DNA from: JAQBQQ01 sp964633955
GTDB lineage: Bacteria > Patescibacteriota > Gracilibacteria > Peribacterales > Peribacteraceae
Length of the DNA: 46,708 bases
NCBI GenBank assembly: GCA_964633955.1
Contig: CAZWIA010000003.1
Coordinates: forward strand, 1 to 46,708
Reading direction: 5' to 3'
The notes beneath the pieces are model-generated. The model searched no databases, was not told the DNA's origin, and saw only the letters and a program-made list of their open reading frames with translations. Below are positions 1 to 8,215 of this stretch, piece after piece. Every line of letters begins with the position of its first letter. Position 1 is the first letter of the stretch. The position numbers were made by a program, and so were the translations under genes.

Positions 1-76
1 ACCACTGACCACTGACCACTGACCACTGACCACTGACCACTGACCACTGACCACTTATCACTCACTTCTCACTCCC
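1..76. repeat. 7-bp tandem array (ACCACTG family), window edge
   Basis: About 7.5 exact copies of accactg, then degenerate cactcac-like units up to the rlmD stop. Only one arm is visible because the window starts here. Same family as arrays at 2433, 3351, 3743 and 21948. Confidence 0.95.
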
Positions 77-1535
77 GCTTCTGCAGCAGCGCCACCGTCT
101 CTATGTGCGCCGTGTGGGGGAAGAGATCCACCGGCTGGACGGTGCGCAGCTCGTACCCGGCGTTCAGGAATTCGCCTAAATCCCGCGCAAAGGTGGAGGT
201 GTTGCAGGATACGTACACGATCTTCTTAGGCCCGTGGGCGATAGCCGCCTCCCGCGCTTTGGGGTGCAGCCCCGCACGGGGCGGATCCAGCACAATGACA
301 TCGAACGCGTACTTGCCGCCGGGCTTCAGCTGGGTGAGGAGTACCTGCTCCGCCCGGCCTTTGTAGAAGCTGATGTTGGCGATGCGGTTCTTGCCGGCGC
401 TCCTGAGGGCATCCTCCACCGCGGACGGATGGCTCTCTATGCCCACCACCCGCTGGCAGAAGCGGGAGAGGTACTGGCCGATCGTCCCCATGCCGCAGTA
501 GGCATCTAACACGGTATCCTTGAGCGTCAGGTCCGCGGCTTCCAGGATCGCTTGATAGAGCTTCTCCGCCCCCAGCGTGTTGGTCTGGAAGAAGGAGAAC
601 GGGGAGATCTCAAAGGAGAGGTCAAACAGCCGCTCGGAGATGGTGGGCTTGCCCACCAGCGCGTGGATCTTTGGCGCTTCCGGCTGGGGCTGGGAGCCGG
701 TGTGCTCAATGATGAGGAGGGACTGGAGGCCCGGCCGCCCGGCAAAGGACCGCAGGAACTCCTGGAAGAGCGGCTCCAGTTCCTTCTTCCGCGCGTTCAC
801 CAGGAAAGCGATCATATGCTCCCCGGTGTGAATGCCGCGGCGGAGGAGGAGGCTTCTGAGCATGCCCTTCTGCGTCTTGGGGTTATAGACCGGCAGGCGC
901 GTGCGCTCCATGAACCGCCGCACGTCCATGAGCAGGACGGAGACGTTCTCATCGTACAGGTGGCAGTCCGTGATGGGCTGCACCGTGCTCCACTGGCCAG
1001 GCTGGTGCAGGCCGATCGTGGGATTCTCATCAAAGTAGACACGGCGGCCGCCACGCTCCTCGCTCCGCATGGTCTGGTAGCCAAAGGAGAACTCCATCTT
1101 GTTCCGGTAGTGGAAGACTTGCGGGCTGGGGATGATCTTGAGCACGCGGCCGGGAAGCTGCTTGCGGATATCCTCTGAAACGGGCGTGAGGTGCTGCAGC
1201 GTCTCCCGCACGATCTCCTCCTTGTACTCGATCTGCTTGTTGTACGGCAGGTTCTGCCACACGCAGCCGCCGCACTCCGCAAAGTGCTCACAGCGCGCGG
1301 GCACCTCATCCTTGGCGCGCTTAAGAAGCTTCTCCACCTTGGCCTCCGCATAGCGGTCCTTCACCTTGGTGAGGACCACCTGCAGCTGCTGGCCGGGAAT
1401 GGCATCCGGGACAAAGACGGGCATGCCGTCCACATGGGTGAGCCCGGCCCCGCCGAACGTGACTTTCTCAATGGTGACCGTGTGACGCTGCCCGGGGGCG
1501 ATGGCCTTGGGCGGCTCCGTCCTGGGTATTGACAT
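69..1535 (-). CDS. rlmD: 23S rRNA (uracil-5-)-methyltransferase, RlmD/TrmA family
   Basis: A 488-residue SAM-dependent RNA m5U methyltransferase. An N-terminal TRAM domain (about residues 14-75) is followed by an iron-sulfur cluster motif (C82, C88, C91, C191), then the Rossmann methyltransferase domain with DAYCGMGTIG (SAM binding), DPPRAGLHP, and the catalytic-cysteine motif VSCNTSTFARDL (Cys about 444). The length is normal for bacterial RlmD/RlmCD. Whether it modifies 23S rRNA U1939, U747 or tRNA U54 cannot be read from sequence. A TATACT box lies 12 bases upstream of the ATG (1548-1553), shared with the divergent gene at 1587. There is no Shine-Dalgarno. The stop codon abuts the 7-bp array at the window edge. 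Confidence 0.93.
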   Translation of the reverse strand: MSIPRTEPPKAIAPGQRHTVTIEKVTFGGAGLTHVDGMPVFVPDAIPGQQLQVVLTKVKDRYAEAKVEKLLKRAKDEVPARCEHFAECGGCVWQNLPYNKQIEYKEEIVRETLQHLTPVSEDIRKQLPGRVLKIIPSPQVFHYRNKMEFSFGYQTMRSEERGGRRVYFDENPTIGLHQPGQWSTVQPITDCHLYDENVSVLLMDVRRFMERTRLPVYNPKTQKGMLRSLLLRRGIHTGEHMIAFLVNARKKELEPLFQEFLRSFAGRPGLQSLLIIEHTGSQPQPEAPKIHALVGKPTISERLFDLSFEISPFSFFQTNTLGAEKLYQAILEAADLTLKDTVLDAYCGMGTIGQYLSRFCQRVVGIESHPSAVEDALRSAGKNRIANISFYKGRAEQVLLTQLKPGGKYAFDVIVLDPPRAGLHPKAREAAIAHGPKKIVYVSCNTSTFARDLGEFLNAGYELRTVQPVDLFPHTAHIETVALLQKRE

Positions 1536-1586
1536 TTAAGATGTAATAGTATATAAATTCACACTTCCTCTCTTTCCGCAACCGAC

Positions 1587-2438
1587 GTGAAAGCCCGTTC
1601 CCGCTGCCTGATCGCCGTTCTGTGCGCTGCCGCCACCGTCACGCTGCACTCCACCTGGAGTGTAGCAGGAACGGCTGAGGCGGCAAGGCCCGCTGCTCCA
1701 CGTATCCGTGTGAGCCTCCACCCCGTCCTAACCAAGGCAGCCCCCCGGCGGGCGTCCGTCCGCATCCCCTCTCCCGCTCCAGCACGCACGCATCGGCCGG
1801 TCCTCTCCGCCCTGCTGGATGATTCCGGCGTCCGGCCGGCTCAGCGCCGGGACGCAGAGCGGGTCTTAAGCCTGCTGCCGGAGGACTGCCTGCGGCACCT
1901 CAAGACCTTTGTGGTCTCCTATGACGGCCATCTCACCCGCCGCGGCTACGCCGGGAAGAGCACGGTGCTAGTGGATGGCCGGAGTCCAGAGTTCTCCGCC
2001 ATCTTGCTGCATGAGATGACGCACTTCTGGGAGTTAAGCCCCTGTGTCTCCGGCACGCCGGGGAGCCCCGTGAGTCCCTTCACGGACGCGGGAGAGACAT
2101 TCCCGCTGGATGACCCCAGCGTGGATTTCTACCGGATCTGCTGGACTTCTAGCGGCGTCCGCCGATCGGCCTGCGGGGATGGGGACTTCTTCAGCGGCTA
2201 CGCCGCATCGGACAACTTTGAGGACCTTGCGGAGACCGTCACCTACGCACACCTCCAGCCGGAAACGGCGGAGGCGCGGGCCAAGACTAACCCCGTGCTC
2301 CAGCGGAAGCTGGACTGGGTGCGTCAGTACTTCCCGCAGACCAGCATCGCCACCGGCACGCCGCACTGGGACGGCAAGACGGTTCCGTGGGATGCTACGA
2401 GGATTGGGTACAGGTGGAAGGAGCGGAGCGACCAGTGA
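1587..2438 (+). CDS. secreted zincin-like (HExxH) protein
   Basis: A 283-residue protein of no recognised family, starting at GTG. An Arg/Lys start plus hydrophobic stretch (residues 2-20) and a small-residue region to about 32 look like a signal peptide, then comes a Pro/Arg-rich linker. The conserved-looking part begins near residue 75. HEMTH at residues 142-146 is an HExxH zinc motif, and FEDLAET (Glu212, Glu216) downstream could give the third ligand, as in gluzincin-type peptidases. A small exported metallopeptidase is therefore inferred, not shown. Cysteines C111, C153, C185 and C196 could form disulfides. The TGA stop lies inside the following 7-bp array. Confidence 0.7.
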   Translation: MKARSRCLIAVLCAAATVTLHSTWSVAGTAEAARPAAPRIRVSLHPVLTKAAPRRASVRIPSPAPARTHRPVLSALLDDSGVRPAQRRDAERVLSLLPEDCLRHLKTFVVSYDGHLTRRGYAGKSTVLVDGRSPEFSAILLHEMTHFWELSPCVSGTPGSPVSPFTDAGETFPLDDPSVDFYRICWTSSGVRRSACGDGDFFSGYAASDNFEDLAETVTYAHLQPETAEARAKTNPVLQRKLDWVRQYFPQTSIATGTPHWDGKTVPWDATRIGYRWKERSDQ

Positions 2439-2518
2439 TCAGAGGTCAGTGGTCAGTGGTCAGTGCGCGTATCATAGCGTGGAGAACTGGTCACTGCCTT
2501 CTGACCACTGACCACTCA
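2433..2518. repeat. inverted 7-bp array (GGTCAGT / ACTGACC)
   Basis: Left arm 2433-2465 has repeated ggtcagt units; right arm 2487-2518 has the complementary accactg units. The RNA would form a long imperfect hairpin with a ~20-base loop. The upstream gene's stop is within the left arm. Confidence 0.88.
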
Positions 2519-2576
2519 TCGCTTGCCTGTCCGATCAGCGCTGGCACTGTTGCATGCTCCGGTTTACCCTCCCCTC

Positions 2577-3356
2577 ATGCGTCCCCGCCTCTTGACCGTC
2601 CTCTGGCTCATCAGCGACTACCTCCTCTTCCTGATCGCGTACTCGCTGGCCTACTTCTTCCGGGTCGGCCTCATCCTCTCCACGGACTTTCCATTCGACC
2701 GGCACATGATGGCAGCGGCGCTGACTGGCCTGGCCTGGCTCTGCGTGATGGCCACTAGCCGGACGTACATCTTCACACAGTCGCAAGCGAGTGCCAGGAA
2801 CGCCGCCTCCATCCTCTACGCCGCGACCGTTGGGACGGCGCTCTTTGCCCTCACGTACTACTTCCTCTTTGGCGTGTTCTTTTCTCGCGCCCTCCTCTTG
2901 ATCGCCTTTGGCCTGAATGCAGTGATCACCTTCCTCTGGCATGCGATCTATGAGCGAATCGCCAGATCGCTCCTGACCCGGAACCCGCCGTCTTTTCCCA
3001 CGCTCATTGTGGGCGTGACGCGGGAGTCGGTCACGCTGATTGCAGAGCTCAACCAAAGGAAGAATCCCCTCAAGCCGGTCGGCATCCTGGACGCCGCGGG
3101 CGCAAAGGAGAAGGAGATCCACGGCGTGCCGGTCTTGGGCAGACTGAACAAGCTGGAAGATGCCTTGGACAAGCTGAAGGTCACCCACCTCATCCAGTGC
3201 AGTGATCTTGAGCAGTCCATTAATCTGCTCTCCGCCTGCCGGAACCGCGGAATCACCTACCTGCTCCTGCCATCGGTACTGGGGATCGTAGAACGGGACG
3301 AACGGATCGAGACGATCGAAGGACACGGAGTGGTGGCAGTGCGACCGAACCAGTGA
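2577..3356 (+). CDS. polyprenyl glycosylphosphotransferase N-terminal half (no transferase domain)
   Basis: A 259-residue integral membrane protein. Four hydrophobic segments lie in the first ~125 residues (RPRLLTVLWLISDYLLFLIAY onward), followed by a soluble Rossmann-like CoA_binding_3 domain (TLIVGVTRESVTLIAELNQ, GVPVLGRLNKLEDAL, LIQCSDLEQSINLL). This is the N-terminal architecture of WbaP/UndPP-sugar transferases. The C-terminal catalytic Bac_transf domain (KFRSM..D, P-rich loop) is absent, because the frame ends at GVVAVRPNQ. ATG at 2577 is preferred over an upstream ORF start because a TACCCT box sits at 2565-2570, six bases before it. Probably acts in envelope glycan assembly with the nucleotidyltransferase at 3770. 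It could be a natural truncation or a partner of a separate catalytic subunit. Confidence 0.75.
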   Translation: MRPRLLTVLWLISDYLLFLIAYSLAYFFRVGLILSTDFPFDRHMMAAALTGLAWLCVMATSRTYIFTQSQASARNAASILYAATVGTALFALTYYFLFGVFFSRALLLIAFGLNAVITFLWHAIYERIARSLLTRNPPSFPTLIVGVTRESVTLIAELNQRKNPLKPVGILDAAGAKEKEIHGVPVLGRLNKLEDALDKLKVTHLIQCSDLEQSINLLSACRNRGITYLLLPSVLGIVERDERIETIEGHGVVAVRPNQ

Positions 3357-3382
3357 TCAGTGGTCAGAGGCCAGTGGTCAGG
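3351..3382. repeat. 7-bp array, GGTCAGT orientation
   Basis: Units of ggtcagt/gtcagag. It contains the stop codon of the upstream gene. It is the reverse-complement partner of the array at 3743-3766, so the pair brackets the four-helix-bundle gene. Confidence 0.85.
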
Positions 3383-3395
3383 CTAGAGTTGACGC

Positions 3396-3761
3396 ATGTT
3401 GAACTTGCCATTCAATAAGCTTCAGATTTGGCAGAACAGCATTGATCTCACGGATTTGATCTACGATGTGGCAAGCGGGTTCCCAAAGAATGAACTCTAT
3501 GGATTGACATCCCAGATGCAGCGATCAGCTGTGTCGATAGCCTCGAACATAGCGGAGGGGAGCCAGAGAGCAACGAGTAAGGACTTCGCGCACTTCATCC
3601 TCACCACAAAGGCTTCTCTGGCCGAATTGGAAACGCAGGTCATCATCTCTCATCGGCGCCGTTTGATGACCGACCAAAAACATATCGACTGCCTGACGCG
3701 TATTGAAGAACTCCACAAGATGCTCTACGTCTTCCACAAGAAACTGACCACTGACCACTGA
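3396..3761 (+). CDS. four-helix bundle protein (23S rRNA intervening-sequence family)
   Basis: A 121-residue protein of the S23/IVP-like four-helix-bundle family. Typical segments are FNKLQIWQNSIDLTDLIYD, the signature FPKNELYGLTSQMQRSAVSIASNIAEGSQR, and a helical C-terminus. Family members were first found inside 23S rRNA genes but are common as stand-alone genes in CPR and other bacteria; the biochemical role is unknown. A TAGAGT box at 3384-3389 ends six bases before the ATG. The gene is bracketed by inverted 7-bp arrays, and its last residues (KKLTTDH) are encoded by the right-hand array. Confidence 0.85.
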   Translation: MLNLPFNKLQIWQNSIDLTDLIYDVASGFPKNELYGLTSQMQRSAVSIASNIAEGSQRATSKDFAHFILTTKASLAELETQVIISHRRRLMTDQKHIDCLTRIEELHKMLYVFHKKLTTDH

Positions 3762-3766
3762 CCACT
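3743..3766. repeat. 7-bp array, CTGACCA orientation
   Basis: About three ctgacca units that supply the last codons and stop of the four-helix-bundle gene and end four bases before the next ATG. Confidence 0.88.
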
Positions 3767-3769
3767 ATT

Positions 3770-4723
3770 ATGCATGCCTTCATCCTCGCCGGCGGGTTTG
3801 CTACCCGGCTCTGGCCGCTCACGGAGAAGCGGGCCAAGCCGCTCCTGCCCGTTGCCGGGAAGCCGCTTCTGACCCACATCGTGGAGCGCCTGCCGGACAT
3901 GCCCATCACCGCCAGCACCAACGCGGCCTTTGCGGAGAGCACGGAGGAGTGGGCCAAGACCGTGAACCGGCCCGTGACGGTAGTTGCCGAGCGGACGAGG
4001 AGCGACGATGACAAGCTGGGCGCCCTGGGCGCGCTGGCGCAGTGGCTGCGCGATGCAGAGCCGCAAGACGACATTCTGCTATTGGCCGGCGACAACTATT
4101 TAGGGTTTACCATGCACGAATTCCTCTCCCGCTACACCCCCGGCGTCCCGCTGCTCGCGGTGCGGGAGATCGGCGACCGGAAGAAGGCACAAGCGTTCGG
4201 CACGGTGATCGTCCAGGAAGACGGTAAGACCATAGCGCTCTACGAGGAGAAACCCGCGGTAGCCAAATCCAGCCTGGTGAGCACCACGTGCGCCGTGCTG
4301 CCGCCATCGGTCTTCCCCGTCATCCAGGAGTGCGCTGTCACGCACCCAGACAAGAACGGCGTCATCTGGGAGCAGTTCCTGGCGCGCGGCATCCGGTCGG
4401 AAGCGTTCGCCTTCACGGAGCCGTGGTATGACATCGGCTCGTTCCAGTCTTATCTGGAGGCCTCCCGCCACCTCTCCGGCGGCCGCATCCTGCGGGATGC
4501 CACCGCCACGCTGGAATCGACCGAGTGCAGGAATATGGCGGTCATCGGACGGAATTCGGTGGTCCGGAAGAGCGCGCTGCACGACGTGGTGGTGTTTGAG
4601 GACTGCGTGATAGAGGACTGCGTGCTGCAAGACTGCGTGATTGACGACCGCTGCGAGCTCCGCGGCGTGGACCTGACGGGGAAGATGATCCGGGCAGGGA
4701 CGAAGCTGGTGAGAGAGACGTAA
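3770..4723 (+). CDS. sugar-1-phosphate nucleotidyltransferase
   Basis: A 317-residue enzyme that would make an NDP-sugar from NTP and a sugar 1-phosphate. The N-terminal signature AFILAGGFATRLWPLTEKRAKPLLPVAGKPLL (GGxxTRLxPLT..xPKxxxPV variant) and LLLAGDN (metal-binding Asp) place it with RmlA/GlmU/ManC-like transferases. The C-terminal quarter (about residues 245-310) has hexapeptide-like units (EDCVIEDCVLQDCVIDD) of a short left-handed beta-helix. The specific sugar cannot be decided. The ATG overlaps the end of the 7-bp array, and there is no clear promoter box or Shine-Dalgarno. Likely serves envelope polysaccharide synthesis with the glycosyltransferase-related genes in this window. Confidence 0.88.
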   Translation: MHAFILAGGFATRLWPLTEKRAKPLLPVAGKPLLTHIVERLPDMPITASTNAAFAESTEEWAKTVNRPVTVVAERTRSDDDKLGALGALAQWLRDAEPQDDILLLAGDNYLGFTMHEFLSRYTPGVPLLAVREIGDRKKAQAFGTVIVQEDGKTIALYEEKPAVAKSSLVSTTCAVLPPSVFPVIQECAVTHPDKNGVIWEQFLARGIRSEAFAFTEPWYDIGSFQSYLEASRHLSGGRILRDATATLESTECRNMAVIGRNSVVRKSALHDVVVFEDCVIEDCVLQDCVIDDRCELRGVDLTGKMIRAGTKLVRET

Positions 4724-4730
4724 CTTGTTC

Positions 4731-4781
4731 TCATCTCACCGCTCACCGCTCACCGCTATCCGCTCCTCGCTCACCGCTCCA
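4731..4781. repeat. 7-bp array (GCTCACC family)
   Basis: Three exact and several degenerate gctcacc units just after the nucleotidyltransferase stop. Same family as the array at the right edge of the window. Only one orientation is present. Confidence 0.85.
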
Positions 4782-4846
4782 GAATTGACACCTCTTGGGT
4801 TCTCCTGCCAAGCCCGCTACACTCCCCTCGCTCACCCCCAACTTCC

Positions 4847-5623
4847 ATGAAGCGCACAGCTCTGATCGGCCTCTTCGCTCTCAGCCTCTCTGCCTGCAGC
4901 ACCCCCTCCGCCAATGACCCGGGCTATGCGCTGGCCATCAGCGGTGTTACCGGCAACCGCGTGACGCAAGCGGCGGAAGCCGCGGCCCGCGTGGTGGAAC
5001 GGGTGGCCGCCAGCATGAATCAGGAGCTCACCACCAAGGAGCTCACCAAGCGGGAGGGGGACTACGTGCTCCGCGTGCAACTGAAGGATCCGGCCGCCCT
5101 GCCGGTCCTGACCGATATCCTCACCTCCGGCTTCCGCTTCCGCCTGATGCTGGAGTGGCCGCTGGAGACCGCGGACGTGCGCGCCAAGCTCCAGAGCGGG
5201 GAGATCGGCTTCAAGGAGACGGGCATTACGGAGAACGATCTGCAGTGGGTGGAAACCCAGCGGGTCACCACCACGGACTCCCAGGGAAAGACCGTGGAAG
5301 CGGGCCAGGTGACGATCGAACTGACCCCCGCGGGCCGGGACGTGTTCCGCCGCATCCTGCAGGAGAACCCCAACAAGATGGTGAGCCTCTACGTGCGGGA
5401 CCGCCTGGTCTCCACCATGCGCGTGGAGCCTAACCAGCCGGCGGAATCCATTGTCATCTCCAATGTTCCGTCCTTTGAAGTAGCCAATGTCTTTGCGGAT
5501 GACGTGAACGTGGGCCTCCACGTCCAGTTCATTCCGCAGGGCGCAGCCGCCGCCCCGGCGGCGGGCACGGGCAGCGCTGCCCAAAGCAGCGTTCCCGCCG
5601 CCTCCGCGGCCTCTAGCCGCTAA
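4847..5623 (+). CDS. lipoprotein with SecD P1-head-like domain
   Basis: A 258-residue lipoprotein. Signal peptide plus lipobox LSAC (Cys17) predict lipid anchoring outside the membrane. Residues about 120-220 (ITENDLQWVETQ..., VTIELTPAGRDVFRRILQENPNKMVSLYVRDRLVSTMRV..., ESIVISN) align by eye with the periplasmic P1 domain of the SecD directly downstream (VQITFDSQGAQLFQELTKRNVGKRLAIFVGGELVTDPVVNQEI). The tail is Ala/Pro/Ser-rich. The ATG is 26 bases after a TACACT box (4815-4820). Only ~107 bases separate it from secD, so co-transcription and a helper role in export at the SecD head are inferred. Confidence 0.75.
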   Translation: MKRTALIGLFALSLSACSTPSANDPGYALAISGVTGNRVTQAAEAAARVVERVAASMNQELTTKELTKREGDYVLRVQLKDPAALPVLTDILTSGFRFRLMLEWPLETADVRAKLQSGEIGFKETGITENDLQWVETQRVTTTDSQGKTVEAGQVTIELTPAGRDVFRRILQENPNKMVSLYVRDRLVSTMRVEPNQPAESIVISNVPSFEVANVFADDVNVGLHVQFIPQGAAAAPAAGTGSAAQSSVPAASAASSR

Positions 5624-5730
5624 GACCAGAGAGGCTTGGGATTTCCGGCCCCCGCTGGTACGATCCGCGCCACCGTCCGCGCCTGTCAAACGCGCTGGAC
5701 CGCTCCTCCCGCTTCCTCCTCTCCCTCGCC

Positions 5731-8151
5731 ATGGCCCGGAGCCGCACCTCGTTCTGGCCGCTCATAACCGCCGTCACTACGGCCGTCCTCCTGCTGATCG
5801 CCCTGCCGGACAGCATGAAGGCATGGCTGCCGGGCTTCCTGCGCGCGCCCACGTTCCACCTGGGCCTGGACCTGGCAGGCGGCACGCAGCTGGATTTCCG
5901 CATCTCGGAAGCGGAGATGCGGCGCCAGCGCGAGCAGGTGGAAGCGGAGCTCGCACGCGCCCGTGAAGCGGGGAACGCGGCGGACATCAACCGCCTGGAG
6001 GCGGAGCGCCAGAGCCTCACGGAGCAGCAGGCGAACATCGTAGAGGCCATCCGGAACGTGATTGAGCGGCGGATTAACGGCCTGGGCGTGAGCGAGGCCA
6101 CCATCACCCCGTCCTACGTGGGAGAGGAGAAGCATCTCCTGGTGGAGTGCCCGGGCGTGGTGGACGTGCAGCAGTGCATCGCCGTGGTGGGCAAGACCAT
6201 CACGCTGGAATTCAAGGAGGAATTCACGGAGCCCACGGAGGAGTTCACCCGCTCCGTGCGCGCGCGGGCGGAAGCGGCTGAGCGCCGGATCACCCAGAGC
6301 GGCGCTACTCTGGCCAAGGAGGGCCAGAGCCTGGGAAGCGTGCTCGGCACGGCCTACCAGGAGACGCAGCTCTACTACCGCGACCAGCTGCCCAAGGGAT
6401 TGGAGGGCACCTGGACACTGGAGAAGGGTGGTGTGATCCGGCGTGAAGGCAGCGTGAAGGTGCCCGTCCCGGATGAGCAGGGGCAGCTAACCGAGCGGGA
6501 GATCCCCGGCGTGTGGCTTGCGGAAGTCCTCGTACCCCGGACCCAGACCGGCCGCACCGTCACGGACGCCGCCCAGGCGTTCCGGCTCTTGGCAGAGAGC
6601 GAGTCGGATGCCGCCGCCTCCGCGCGGGAGAACCAGCCGCTCACAGAGACGGTCTCTCCGCGCCTGGTGACCGCCCTGCGCCAGATGAAACCAGGGGAAG
6701 TACGAGCCGTGGAGACGGAACAGGATGCGCGGATCGTGACCCTGCGGGGGTTCACGCCCGGTCAGGAGGAGATTCACGTCAGCCACATCCTGGTGGCCTT
6801 CTCCGGCGCCACCAATCCGCCCAAGGGCGTGACCCGCACCAAGGACCAGGCGCTCACCAAGGCGCAGGAGCTCAAGCGGCGCATCGCCGCCGGAGAACGG
6901 TTTGAGGACATTGCCCGCCGGGAATCCGACGGCGAATCCAAGGCGCAGGGCGGATCCCTGGGTGCCGTTGCCCGCGGCACCATGATGCCCGCCTTTGAGG
7001 AGACCGCTTGGAAGCTGACGCCCGGCCAGGTATCGGACCCGGTCCTCACCCAGTTCGGCTATCACCTGATCCGCCTGGACCGCGCCGCTGCGCGCCGGCC
7101 GGACACGGCATCCTTTGAGCAGCTGGTTCTGACCGGTTCCGGTGCCATCTCCCGCGCGCAGACGCTGGCCGCGCGCCTGCAGGAAGGCAAGATCCAAACC
7201 CGGGAGGACGCCGTCACCCTGCGCACGCTGTTCTTCTCCCTGGAACCCACCGGCTGGAAGGATACGCCCCTGGACGGCAAGCACTTCCGCTCCGCCGGGG
7301 TGACGGTGGACCCCACCACCAACGTTCCGGTGGTCCAGATCACGTTTGATTCCCAGGGCGCCCAGCTCTTCCAAGAGCTCACCAAGCGCAACGTGGGCAA
7401 AAGGCTGGCCATCTTTGTGGGCGGGGAACTGGTCACGGACCCGGTAGTGAACCAGGAGATCACCGGCGGCACGGCCATCATCACCGGCAGCCGGACGTTT
7501 GAAGAGGCGCGAGCGTTGGCCCTGGACCTGAACACCGGCGCCATCCCCGCTCCCATCCACCTGGTGGGTCAACGGACCGTGGAAGCAACACTCGGCGCGG
7601 AGGCGCTCAGCACCTCGCTCCAGGCCGGCTTGATCGGCACCGTGCTCCTGATGCTCTACATGTTCGCGGTGTACCGCCTACTGGGCCTGGTGGCCAACGT
7701 AGCGCTCCTCCTCTACGCCGTCTGGTTCTTTGCGCTCATGAAGCTGCCGGTGTTCCTGGTCACGGATACGTACGTGGTCCTCACCCTGGCCGGCATGGCG
7801 GGCGTGATCCTCAGTATCGGCATGGCGGTAGACGCCAACGTCCTCGTCTTTGAGCGCTTCAAGGAGGAGCTTAGGCGCGGCAAGAGCGTGAAGACCGCCA
7901 CGGAGACCAGCTTCCAGTACGCCTGGCCGGCCATCCGGGACGGGAACGTCTCCACCCTCATCACCTGCGCCATCCTGTTCCTGATCGGCACGTCCATCGT
8001 GCGCGGATTCGCCATCACGCTCGGCATCGGCGTGATCCTCTCCATGTTCACCGCCATCGTGGTCTCCCGCTGGATCCTGCGCTGGCTTGCCACCCAGCCG
8101 CTCGCAGAGCGCACGGAGCTCTTTGGGGTCCGGCGGAAGGATCAGGCGTAG
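5731..8151 (+). CDS. secD: protein translocase subunit SecD with embedded parvulin (PpiC) domain
   Basis: An 806-residue SecD, far longer than the usual 400-620. TM1 (about 10-27) and LGLDLAGGTQLDF (about 44) are typical. The P1 region is split by a large insert: a coiled coil (about 60-110), a linker, and a complete PpiC-type rotamase at about 347-451 (HVSHILVAF, AGERFEDIARRESDGESKAQGGSLG, LTPGQVSDPVLTQFGYHLIRLDR). A degenerate copy of the rotamase C-terminus seems to precede it (ALRQMKPGEVRAVETEQDARIVTLRGF). The P1 head resumes at about 510-590, then five C-terminal TMs (629-790) with GMAVDANVLVFERFKEE. It drives late, proton-motive-force-dependent export; the parvulin would fold emerging substrates. 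No secF is in the window. A terminator follows. Confidence 0.93.
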   Translation: MARSRTSFWPLITAVTTAVLLLIALPDSMKAWLPGFLRAPTFHLGLDLAGGTQLDFRISEAEMRRQREQVEAELARAREAGNAADINRLEAERQSLTEQQANIVEAIRNVIERRINGLGVSEATITPSYVGEEKHLLVECPGVVDVQQCIAVVGKTITLEFKEEFTEPTEEFTRSVRARAEAAERRITQSGATLAKEGQSLGSVLGTAYQETQLYYRDQLPKGLEGTWTLEKGGVIRREGSVKVPVPDEQGQLTEREIPGVWLAEVLVPRTQTGRTVTDAAQAFRLLAESESDAAASARENQPLTETVSPRLVTALRQMKPGEVRAVETEQDARIVTLRGFTPGQEEIHVSHILVAFSGATNPPKGVTRTKDQALTKAQELKRRIAAGERFEDIARRESDGESKAQGGSLGAVARGTMMPAFEETAWKLTPGQVSDPVLTQFGYHLIRLDRAAARRPDTASFEQLVLTGSGAISRAQTLAARLQEGKIQTREDAVTLRTLFFSLEPTGWKDTPLDGKHFRSAGVTVDPTTNVPVVQITFDSQGAQLFQELTKRNVGKRLAIFVGGELVTDPVVNQEITGGTAIITGSRTFEEARALALDLNTGAIPAPIHLVGQRTVEATLGAEALSTSLQAGLIGTVLLMLYMFAVYRLLGLVANVALLLYAVWFFALMKLPVFLVTDTYVVLTLAGMAGVILSIGMAVDANVLVFERFKEELRRGKSVKTATETSFQYAWPAIRDGNVSTLITCAILFLIGTSIVRGFAITLGIGVILSMFTAIVVSRWILRWLATQPLAERTELFGVRRKDQA

Positions 8152-8171
8152 GCGTGCCGGGATCAAACGGG

Positions 8172-8195
8172 AAAGCCCCGGATGCCGGGGCTTTT
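8172..8195. terminator. rho-independent terminator, probably bidirectional
   Basis: Perfect 10-bp stem (aaagccccgg / ccggggcttt) with a 3-base loop and flanking T runs on both strands. It lies between the convergent secD and the 8216 gene. Confidence 0.85.
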
Positions 8196-8215
8196 CACCG
8201 TACGTCCCAGACGGC

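Noticed and set aside
1..55. CRISPR-like array at the window edge
   Set aside because: Units are 7 bp in direct tandem with no spacers and no cas genes; the same holds for the other arrays.
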